Below, piece by piece: positions 1 to 12,100 of a stretch of 64,000 nucleotides of DNA. Source of the stretch: Pycnopodia helianthoides (lineage: Eukaryota; Echinodermata; Asteroidea; Forcipulatida; Asteriidae); NCBI GenBank assembly GCA_032158295.1, contig CM063255.1:15280094-15344093 (forward strand), read 5' to 3'. The notes beneath the pieces are model-generated. The model searched no databases and was not told the DNA's origin. It saw only the letters and a program-made list of their open reading frames with translations. The number at the start of each line of letters is the position of its first letter. Position 1 is the stretch's first letter. A program made the position numbers and the translations under genes.

Positions 1-137
1 TCGTCCATGGATTCGTTCTGTCGAGATTGGTCCGCTATCTGTTTGGCCTTCTGTGATTTCCTTTTGACCGCCTTGGTCAGACACTGCGCCACCACGGGGG
101 CTGTTCCCACGCAACCCTCGATGCATTTCTTCAGACA
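1..137 (-). CDS. EXOSC6: EXOSC6 coding exon 7 (truncated by the window edge)
   Basis: The acceptor ttatttttcccag precedes CLKKCIEGCVGTAPVVAQCL and a basic tail KAVKRKSQKAKQ. This fits the C-terminal helix of EXOSC6 (EGCQRLYPVLQQSLVRAARR-like). The frame is set by phase 0 of exon 6. No stop codon is reached, so the exon continues left of the window. Confidence 0.8.
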
Positions 138-3100
138 CTGGGAAAAATAAAGAGTCAGGCAAGAGTACACTTTTAAACAAATCATAAATATGGGAAGCTG
201 GTGATTGATGTAAGCAAAACTACTTCTGGGGCTAAGACGTTAGCTCGTTGCATGGATCTGCTCCATATTATAGTCACTGTGAATGTTAGCTATCTCTTGA
301 TTTTCTGGTGAACTGATGTTTCTTGCTATCTATTCCGAAGTTAAATTGCCGAGTGAGTAAAATTAAACATGAATACAGAAAGCAGTCATTTGTAGTTGAT
401 TATTCGTGTCTCTAATTTAAAGGTTCTTTTATTTAGCTTTTAAACAAAACACTGTTTCAATTTACCACCCGGCTCATTCAATTTCGTTTGAAATTGAATG
501 CTCTGTTGCACCAGTCTTCACCAGTCATAGGGAGTTACTAAATTCTAACATCAGTTTAGCATTCACTGGTCAAATTAGATCATTCAGTTTCGTAAAAGGC
601 AACAGCAAGAGGCTGGTCAACCATTCAATTTCATCAACTGTGGACATTCAACTGAAGAATGGTGAAAATACATTCTTTAATGCCTAGAAATGAAACAGAA
701 CGACTAAAACAAACCTGGGCCCAATTTCATAGAGCCGCTTAATAAGCAGAAAAAACTGCTGAACAATTTTCTGCTCAGCAGAAAAGAGCAGGATACCAGT
801 CACAAATTGTACATGTGACATGGTATTTTGGCCGGTAACCTTATTCTGGTAAGCATAATTTTGTTGTGCTTAGCTACTTTTTGGGCTTAAGCAGCTCTAT
901 GAAATTGGGCCCTGAATTGAGAAGAACGAAATCGTTTGTGCACGGAAACGAATGAGTGGGGCTGATGTAGGAAGTAATAAATGTTTGATACACCCCCTTT
1001 ATTGTATGTGTTTTGGTGAGGAGGGATATTGTTCAGTTCATGGAAACCGGCAGCTCGAATGCTCACCTGTACAACGACCTCTTCGTCTAACTCGCCCGTC
1101 TGTTGGACGGCAGATAATTGGTCGAGAGATGGCAGATAGGCAACCGTGACGGAGCCGTGATTGACGGTCTCGTCTGGGTCGACACGGCTGCGAAACTCCT
1201 CGTCCGTGGTAGGGTCCAACACCGAGGTCTCCACACCCGCCTGACGCTAAAAATGAACAATGGAACGAACACAAAGTTTATAGAACAATCGTGGTGTTTC
1301 TTCAGATAACAATTTGTGTAGAAATTTCGTCTTGTATCGACCTCTTTTGAACCAACTCCGTTAATAGCCCATGTAAATTTACCGCAATGGGGGGGGGGTA
1401 TCAGAAAAAAATTGAACCTGAAGATTGTGTATTCCAATTGCGGATTATTCTTCCTGCGTGGACATAACCGCTCCGAATTTTTCGGCAATATCTCAAAAAC
1501 GCTACCAACTTTTGAAATGATATTTCACAGGTTGGTTTTTTGTGTATATATCTACATTTATATAGGATTAAAACAATCGAACGGTTCCAAAAACCAAAGG
1601 TATACTTTGCCTTTAAAGTCAACTTTATAATGCAACTAAATGTAACTTTATACTGGAGCATTTCTTTGGGCACAAAGGCCGGCAAAGACCATTGTGATTA
1701 TGAAGTATATCAGTTTGGTTATGATGGCAGTCTTACCAATGCACACCCGATGATGACGTCATACATCTCGATTCCAGCATCTGCAACCGCGACTGAGGCG
1801 CACGTTAAAGCGGTTGATAGCGCTGTGAAAAGAAGACAAAAGCAAATCAAAGACATTAACAGAGGGCTGGAGATAAAGTTGACAACTGGGAACGTTGACC
1901 GTAATACAGGATTATAGAGCTGACAAATTAGTTGCAAACAGTGGTTATGTTTTGAGTGTTAGGCCTGCGCTAAACGTCGCACTTTTGCCGAGCCGAACTC
2001 AAATGTTTCAGTTCGAGTCGACACAGCAAGAGCGCGACGTTTGTCACCGTGTCGTGCCGCTACCGTGTAGCACGGCAGGGCTTGCCGTGCTACACGCACG
2101 TTTGCGCTAAACGTCGCTCTTTTGTCGAATTTAATTCCTAATTTTACAACTGTTTGAGTTCGACACGACAAACGTGCGACGTTTAGCGCAGGCCTTATAC
2201 ATGAACTAAACAACCTGTGAGAATGTGGGCCTTAATCCGTTGTGTGAGTCCGGAAAAAAAAAGTGAAAACCCATACATAACTTTCACCATGTAGACACAT
2301 TGTCCTTTATTTTGGTTGTAACAACTGAAATAAGCTGTTGCGTTTTTTTGTCTGTTTTTTGTTTAGGTTTTACTCTTTTTTCGAATATGACTTCTAAAAC
2401 AATTTTAGTCCGAGGACAATAATATTGAAATCTGATCTTGATAGATGTTAAGTTAACATAATTTTAGATGTTGCAAATTGTTTACCAACCAAAATGACTA
2501 TGGGATAAATGCACTGGATAATTACTATGGCCTCCAGCAGCGGTGCTACAAGGGAATTCCCCAGTATTTCCTCTATGGTGATGACCTCTTTAAAAAAAAC
2601 GAAGATAAACCCAATCAGGTTTAACTGTCTACTGTCTGAACGCAAGGTGCAAACAATTTTTACGAACATATTTTGCTTGCCACCCCCCCCCCTTCCTGAT
2701 TAAATTTAAGCTTTTCATTATACCACCCCTCCCCTCCCCGGCCCCCTCCCCGCCCCCCCCCCTCCCCGCCCCCCTCCTCCCCGGCCCCCCTCCCCCCGCC
2801 CCCGCCCCGCCCCCCTCCCCGCCCCCTCCTCCCCGGCCCCCCCCCCCCTCGCCCCAACATTAACATGTATGTCGCCGACCCTAGCTGAGTCTTTCCCCAA
2901 AGTTGTGTCATTTAGCCTTCAAGAAAGACCCCGCTAAAGAGTTGAACGTCAAAACATGAGGTTATATAAACCAGTTTCAAAATCAAAACATAAACCCGTG
3001 ATTAACATAAACTGTTTTTCTTTAAAGTATGGTTACAACTTTAACGGTGAGCCAAGATGAACACTAGAATTATAAAATGTATGCTATTTTAAAAGAACCA

Positions 3101-6100
3101 TACATGTTCTGCTTATAATATAGACAAAGTTATCTCCTATGTATCTCGGTTATAAAGTATTCAGAAACAGCAATCCTCCCGGCATGAACGTCGCCACACA
3201 ATCAGAGAACTTATTTGACGTATGTTTTGTTGGTATATGAGAACAATGGGATTATACGCCAACCACAAGCCATTCCACAACATCACACAACCCACTCGGC
3301 ACACTTTGGCTATACAATTTCCACAACTGAACAGAATAATTGATGAGGTCGGATAAAGCTAACCCCCCCCCCACACCCAACTCCTTACCCCAGTCAAAAT
3401 CCTAGCTTGAGCCACTGACATAATGTCTTCACGTAACATCGAACAGTCCACTCGGCACACTTTGGATTATCAAAAAGAACTCACTCCGAGGCAGTGCAGT
3501 TAATTACGAGAAGTCCCCCCGATCCACAAAGCTAAAGTAGTAGTCCAGGCCGATTTCCTACCTCGCGCCCAGGTAGTAGTTAATAAGCAGGACAGTTCTT
3601 TTCAGAACCGAGAAGTCTCCCGAATTTCGAAAATCTACTCCGCGGTAGTAGAATAAATAGCAAGACAAGTTCTCTAAAGAACAAAATCTACACAGCAAAG
3701 TAGATATTTATACGTACATTGATACCTCACCATGCAATGCCTCAAAACCCAAATATTATCAAAAAGATTTCTATAATCATGGAGGTAGGATCTCCATGCT
3801 ATAACCATAACTGAACAAAATAATTGATGGGGTTGGATAAGCCTGACCCCCCCCCCCCCAACTCCTTAACCCAATCCAAGTTCTAAGTTTAGCAACTGAC
3901 AGAATGTCTCACTGACAAACCACACGCACGGAACTGGGCGAATAAACATTATAGTTCCAAATACTTTACGTATGTCTTTTTAAAAAAAAGATTGGTCGAA
4001 ATTCGGTCCCTACTGATCGTCTGTCTATCCCTAAACTTCTCTCATGGGTATTTGGTATTTCTCATACGACATTGTGGGATCATGGATGAATTTCCTCTTC
4101 CTTAATGACCGAACAGGGAATGTCCGATGCTACGCGACAGAAATAGAGTTGTGCAAGTTGGCTAAAGGAAATTACATCGTTGGTAATTGTTGTATTTTTC
4201 AAGAAAATGTGGATTTGTTTGGTGTACTTTAATAATAAATATCTTTCCACCGACTTGTATACATTTGTGCGTCCGTGTAACTGCCGAATGTAACGAGAGC
4301 AAAAATTGACGAAATTAAGTTTTCAGACGGACGTTATTGTATTAAAACTCACACGTTCAAACGATGGTCGGCCGAAATTTACTCCTATGACCTGGTGTTA
4401 TGAACAAAATGCCTTGGTTCATTGTAAACTCAAACACACCATGATCTATAGCGGTCTCCCAAACAATTGTGGCTGGCCGCAGAACCAGTCCCTAATCTCT
4501 CCAAGTGTTTCTTGCTAGCTAGCTCCATGTAAACACACTGCCTACACAGAAAAGGTCATTTTGGCAGGCGAGGGAGAACTACTGAGGCTTGAGCGACGGC
4601 GTCCCATCCCACTCTGACCGGAATACCTAATTCCTCCTTCCACTTTCAAAACAAAAGAAAACAAAGACAATCCTTAAAATGTTCGTTAATGAAAATACTC
4701 AAAATGAATATTCTCAATATAAATACTCAAAATGTTCCAAATATTTATACCAAAAAGCGTGTCTTCTTATTAAAGTGTCCGAAATGACGGACAACAATTT
4801 TCAAGCATCTTCTAAAAGCTTGAAATACATTTTTCTATTTTTTTGGGGGGGTTTTAATATCCCATTTAAAATAAATGTAGCCAAACCGAATTTGGAAGAA
4901 AAGATTCCTGAGCATAATTTGCTAAGCGATCGACACTGTCATTAATTGCTGCTAGGGACCATGTCCACATAATTATAGGGACCGTACTAAACATTTTATG
5001 GGCGCACAGTACTATTGGCTATCTGAAACTTGGCATTTCACTGGTCTTTCCCGAGCCGTTGGAATCCCATAACAAAAAGTTACTTTACATCTACAATTCC
5101 ATGCAACGACAACTATTATATAACACTAAAATGAATGGCTTTGGTTGTCATGATTATGCAGTAATCAATCTATAGAATTCCGAATCCAAATTTAAGCAAA
5201 CCCGAGGGGTTATCCTATGACCTGGTATGCCCTAGATCATTGTGAACAACGTCAAACGACAAACTAAGGAATTTCAAACACACTGCACTCTTTAGAGGTC
5301 TCCCCAAACAACGGTCTACTTGGCCATTGTTGCAATGTTAAGTACCTCAGAACCGGCAAAACAAACCTCCCCAAGTGTTGCGTGCTAGCTAGTTCGTGTA
5401 AACCACTGCCTGTACAGATAAGGCCTTTTAGCAGGCTTAGATGTTTCTCGTGGTTCGAACGCACCCCTTTCTCCACCCCTACCGACAAATGAAGTAAACG
5501 ATACGACTTCGTATAGTAATTGAAAACGGAAAGAAAATCCTTACAAAAAATTCTCGTACATAATCTTGTTTAATGTATCGCATGATATACAATTATTTAT
5601 AGGCCTTTGTCCTGAGAATAAACATTTCAAGTGATTCTTAAAAGCTCAAAGGACATTTTTTTTTGAAAGGTTTTTCCTCATTGCAATACAACAGGCTGGG
5701 ATGATGAAGTAAATATCCAGAAAAATGATGAACTCAAGAAACTATCTCGTTGTCACTCCCTGCCTAACCTCCACCAACTCGGTTACAATGGAACACTCAG
5801 GACTTATAATAAGTATATTACTATTTCTTGGTGGGTTTTTGGGGGGGATATGAACTAGGGGGTGAAAGATAATGTACAGTGGCGCAATAGCGTCGCGCAG
5901 CGATTCACAAGGGAGTTCGAAATATTTTGAAAATGAAGGCCTTTTTTCAACTTTTTTTAAATTATTTTCTTTTGGGGGGCGGGGGGCATCCACCCCAACA
6001 GTTGCGACAACTTGCGATTAGAAGCTATTTTGTGTATTAAAATAATTATTTGGTGTACACAAGGTGCCAGACTAATCTGCCCATTGGGTTGCATTTCTAT

Positions 6101-9100
6101 AGCCTGCCGATATGGAGTAGAGGGTGGCCCCCCCCCCCCGCCCCCAATGTTCCCATACTATAACACACTATTTTCCTCTTGTTTAGAGCTACCCCCGAAA
6201 AAAAATCCTCAAAAGAATTCCTGAGATACCAAGCACACAATGAAGACACAATAGGAGGGGGATTCCCTCTGCCCCATATCGAGCACCATTTGTGCATTTC
6301 GACCAAAAATGGCGTCCAGTGACCACTTCACCAAAGAAAACTGGTCCCTCTATGTCGCAACCCTCTCAATATTTGGCTCTGTCCAACCACACCCCACCCC
6401 TCCCTCTGTTTACGAGCCTGGGAACAATTTGTATTTTTTCGATCTCATGGTGGTGGGGGGGATTTGTGATCAGCGTGGTTTCCCCTCCTGGTTACGCTAC
6501 TGTCTATTGCAAACACATTTTTATGAGTTTAACTTTTTGCAGAATTTATAATGCATGTAACAGTCTGAAAAATGTATGGTCAGCTGAGAATCTACGGTGA
6601 ACCATTTCCATGGAAGATCCCTAGGTTGGTCTCGATTATAAACTTTCCTCTCAGTCTCGATTTGGAGGCTCGTACTTGTGAATGCGGCAGATTGGTTTTT
6701 TAGTAAGAGAAGTAAATGAAATGGGAAATCTTTATCATGTAAATCGGGCAATATGGAAACGCATGTGCGTTTGTGTGTTTTCCAGGAGTTGTTAACTTGT
6801 AGGCCTGTTTATCAACTGAGCCTTCAAAATCGAAAGAAAAAATAAGTAATTTCAAGAAAACAAACTGTACTTGTTACAGGGCAACCCTTCAAATCCTTTG
6901 TTACCAAGAAGTAAATTCATTTGTTACTATACTCAAATGTTCTTTGTGTTGTTTGCCCTCAACACGGTAACACCATATTGTTGTTTCTCTGCATTGAAAC
7001 CAATGTAACCAAACCGAGGCTGTGAGGAAAATTAGTCTGGCCCCTTAAATTGTATCGTTAAAAACACTATGATTTATTGTTATTGCAGATAGGAACACGA
7101 CTTTGAAATGATGAAAGCGGCCCAATTACGGCACAGAGATTGAATTAAATTGTTGGTTGCTCTCTATGTCTAGTGGAGTATTATAGGAAGTTCAAAAAAG
7201 ATGAATGTTTCAAAAGATTCCTAAAAGGTCGAGCGGGTATCATTTTTCTAGTCAACTGTATAGTTCCATCAATATTTTTGACCCATTTATAACTGTATCC
7301 AAACAGAGGCTGGAAAAACAACTGCCTGGCTCGATACTGGTTCATTGGTAATCACTTTTCATGTGCTCTTAGGGACCGTCACTTAGGGACCGTAACAGAA
7401 GCATTCCAAAGCCTGTTGAAACTTAGCGATTTCACTGGTCCTTCCCGAGCCATTGGAATCGGTTATATCTATGCAATGAGAGTTACATAATAAAACGGCT
7501 GCCTTTGGTTGTCATGGTTATGCAGTAATCAATCTATAGAATTATATACCCGAACAGTATTTTGCAAAACAAACCGGCAGGTTAACCTATGACTTGGTAT
7601 TGTGAACAAATGCCTTGGTTCATTGTAAACTCAAACACACTATGATCTATAGAGGTCTCCCGAAACAATTGTGGCTGGCCTCAGAACCAGTCCCTAATCT
7701 CTCCAAGTGTTTCTTGCTAGATAGCTCCATGTAAACCACTGGCTACACAGAAAAGGTCTTTTGGCAGGCGAGAGAGAACTACTGAGGCTTGAACGACCGC
7801 GTCCCTTCCCACTCTCCCCGGAATACCTAATTCCCCCTTCCACTTTCAAAACAAAAGAAAACAAAAACAATCCTCACATTGTTCGTTAATAAAAAATTAA
7901 AAATAATAAATTGCATACAAAATATACAAATATTTATACCAAAAAGCGTGTCTTCTTATTAAAGTGTCCGAAATGACGGACAACAATTTTCAAGCATCTT
8001 CTTAAAGCTTGAAATACATTTTTCTTTTTTTCCTGTTTGGTTTTAATATCCCATGAAATAAATGTCGTCAAACCGAACTTGGAAGGGAATTTTACTGAGC
8101 ATATTTCGCTAAGCGAATGACACTGTCATTAATTGCTGCTAGGGACCGTGTACACATATAGGGACCGTTAACAAACATTTTATTGGCGCACAGTACTAAA
8201 GGCTATCTGAAACTTGTCTTTCCCGAAACATTGGAATCCCACAAATAGTTACTTTACATCTACAATTCCATGCAACTATTATATAACACTAAAACGAATG
8301 ACTTTGGTTGTCATGACTATGCAGTAATCAATCTATAGAATTCCGAATCCAAACTAAAGCCAACCGGAGGGGTTATCCTATGACCTGGGGTGCGTTTTGG
8401 AGGTAATAACCGATAACTGTTTCGGTTGAACAGTGGGACTTGACAATGGGAGTTTTCTCCTCAGATCGCTTTTTTTCATTTACACTGCGCAGAAAATGTT
8501 ACTGTTTTTACCTTCACGTCAAAATATATAGTTAATGGAATTAAAGCTGAGAATCTACGGTGATCCATTTCCTTGGAACATCCCTAGGTTGGTCTCGATT
8601 ATAAACTTTCCTCTCAGCCTCGATTTGGAGGCTCGTACTTGTGAATGCGATAGATTGGTATTTAGTAATGGAAGTAAATGAAGTTGGGAATTCTTTATCA
8701 AAAAAAATGGTCAATATGGAAACGCATGTGCGTTTGTGTGTTTTCCAGAAGTTTTCAACTTGTAGGCCTGTTTATCAACTGAGCCTTCAAAATCCAAAGA
8801 AAAAATAAGTAATTTCAAGAAAACAAACTGTACTTGTTAAAGGGCGACCCTTCAGATCCTTACTTGTGTTTACCAAGAAGTAAACTCATTTGTTACTAGA
8901 CTTCAACGTTCTTTGTGTTGTTTGCCCTCAACACGGTAACACCATATTGTTGTTTCTCTGCATTGAAACCAATGTAACCAAACCGAGGCTGTGAGGAAAA
9001 TTAGTTTGGCCCCTTAAATTGTATCGTTAAAAACACTATGATTTATTGTTATTGCAGATAGGAACACGACTTTGAAATGATGAAAGTGACCCAATTATGG

Positions 9101-12100
9101 CACAGAGAATGAATTAAATTGTTGGTTGCTCTCTATGTCTGGTGGAATATTATAGTAAGTTCAAAAAAGATTAATGTTTCAAAAGATTCCTAAAAGCTCG
9201 AGTGGGTATCATTTTTCTAGCCAACTGTAGTTCCATCAATATTTTTGACCCATTTATAACTGTATCCAAACAGAGGCTGGAAAAACAACTGCCTGGCTCG
9301 ATACTGGTTCATTGGTAATCACTTTTCATGTGCTCTTAGGGACCGTCACATAGGGACCGTAACAGAAGCATTACAAAGCCTGTTGAAACTTAGCGATTTC
9401 ACTGGTCCTTCCCGAGCCATTGGAATCAGTTATATCTATGCAATGAGAGTTACATAATAAAAACGGCTGCCTTTGGTTGTCATGGTTATGCAGTAATCAA
9501 TCTATAGAATTGCAAATCCGAACAGTACTTTGCCAAGCAAACCGGCGGGTTAACCTATGACCTGGTATTGTGAACAAATGCCTTGGTTCATTGTAAACTC
9601 AAACACACCATGATCTATAGAGGTCTCCCAATCAGTTGTGGCTGGCCGCAGAACCAGTCACCTAATCTAAGTGTTTCTTTCTAGCTAGCTCCATGTAAAC
9701 ACACTGCCTACAAAGAAAAGATCATTTGGCAGGCGAGAGAGAACTATACTGAGGCCTGAACGACCGCGTCCCTTCCCACTCTCATCGGAATACCTAATTC
9801 CACCTTCCACTTTCAAAACGAAAGAAAACATAGACAACCCTTAAGGAATCTTTTGAAACGTTAACCCGTTTTTTGAACTTTCCATAAAATTCCACCAGAC
9901 ATAGAGAGCAACCAACATTTTAATTCATTCTCTGGGCCATAATCGGGCCAATTTCATCATTTCAAAGTCGTGTTCCTGTCTGCAATAACAATAAATCATA
10001 GTGTTTATAACGATACATTTTAAGGGGCCAGACTAATTTTCCTCACAGCCTCGGTTTGGTTACATTGGTTTCAATGCAGAGAAACAGCAATAATGTTACC
10101 GTGTTGAGGGCATACAACACAAAGAACATTGAAGTATAGTAACAAATGAATTTACTTCTTGGTAACACAAGTAAGGATTTGAAGGGTCGCCCTGTATTAA
10201 AACAAGTACAGTTTGTTTTCTTTAAATTATGAATTTTTTCTTTCGATTTTGAAGGCTGTTGATAAACAGGCCTACAATTTGAAAACTTCTGGAAAACACA
10301 CAAACGCCCATGCGTTTCCATATTGACCATTTTTTTTGATAAAGAACTCCCAACTTCATTTACTTCCATTACTAAAAACCAATCTGTCGCATTCGCAAGT
10401 ACGAGCCTCCAAATCGAGGCTGAGAGGAAAGTTTATAATCGAGACCAACCCAGGGATCTTCCATGTAAATGGTTCACCGTAGATTCTCAGCTGACCATAC
10501 ATTTTTTTCAGACTTTTACATGAATTATAAGTTCTGCAAAAAGTTAAAAGTAAGTGCATAATTTCAAGTCAAGATCATATTGGTCTTTATGGAACTCCAT
10601 CTACTTTATGAGCGCACCACGCCCAAAAGAACAATGACTAAATCCGGGAAAACTGAGCCATGAGAGGGCGGTATGTTAGTTTAACGGTCTCGTTAGCAGT
10701 ACGGACAACTAGAAGAGACATCACACTCTTTGTTTTTCTGCTGTTCAAGAATCAGACCAAGAGTGTCGTTATTATCTTAAAGAAAATCAGTAGGTAGGTA
10801 CTACTGACCGGTATTACCCGAGCCGACCTCACGTTATTATTGAATGCATTGAGTTCAATGGAATATTGGTCGTAAAGATTTCTGCCACATAGATTTGAAG
10901 TCAAACATAGCGACATTCGTAAATTATTAATGTAAATATTGATCCACGTCAGGATCAAGGTTTAGTGGCTTTTCCATGTCAGACATTCAGCTGGTCTTAG
11001 CTTCAAATCACACCTTATTCTATTATCCAATCCTAAAATTTTCTAAGAGTAAAAGTCAACACTGTTAGTTTTTCCTCCTCGACTTGACAAGTGAGAGTTT
11101 TCTCCTTAGATCTTTTTTTGTTCACTTACACTGCGCGGAAAATGTAATTTTTTTTACCTCCACGTCAAAATAATATATAGTAAATGGAATACAAGAGCGC
11201 TTGTGCTCAAAGAAACCTTAATGCAAATAGAAACTATACATTTTTAATTCTGCCTCTTAAAGTTTACCCTAGTCTCGCCGTTGGTACGGTACTAATGTAC
11301 ATGCGCAGTATTATGAATTCGACTTATTAAGATTAAGAGTTCAAATTTTCAACGGTAAACTTGGACTTATTGAAGATAATGTTATGATTTGTGTAAACAA
11401 AAAGGTGCCAAGTAAAATTTTGAAAAACACGTACGTTATGAGCTTAAACTGGCGACTTTACACGGTGTGAACTGTTACATGCATCACGAGTTCTGCAAAA
11501 CATTTATAAATATTACAACTTCAAGTCAAAATCACATTGGTCTCTTTGGATCTCCTTCAACTTCATAAACACAAGAACAATGATTAAAGCCGGGGGAAAA
11601 CGAAGTCTACAGAGGGCGCTATGCCTAGTTAACGGTCATGTTCTCTATACGGATAACTTGAACGGACAGTCACAAAAACTACTGTCCAGAATGCTAGTTT
11701 AATCTAAGATTAGATTCTCTCTTATGGAAATGGGAAAATAACCTTTGGTTTAATGAGTCAGTTTGTTGACTAAGTTGTATGAGGCAGTGTTTTAATTAGA
11801 GTAACGTGCAGCACGGTAGCCATAAAAAATGGGCAGTTCTGTAGCATAGCGTAAACATGTGTTTTTCCCTCTAGTTAATTATGTTCATACTATTTTTTTA
11901 AAGGAACATTACAGAATTGGTTTTTGCTAACAAACAGTTGCTGGCAGTGTCAGCACTTTATGTAATCGACCATACACATAAACTGACACGGTGTGAACTG
12001 TTACATGCATCACGAGTTCTGCAAAACATTTATAAATATTACAACTTCAAGTCAAAATCACATTGGTCTCTTTGGAACTCCTTCAACTTCATAAACACAA

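Noticed and set aside
1..137. Alternative open frame of exon 7 (SEEMHRGLRGN...)
   Set aside because: It disagrees with the phase of exon 6 and does not resemble the EXOSC6 C-terminus.
1540..1917. 125-codon plus-strand frame
   Set aside because: It runs antisense through EXOSC6 exon 5, whose minus-strand product is clearly conserved and has proper splice sites.
2660..2911. Gly/Arg-rich minus-strand frames
   Set aside because: They come from translating the C-rich simple tract.
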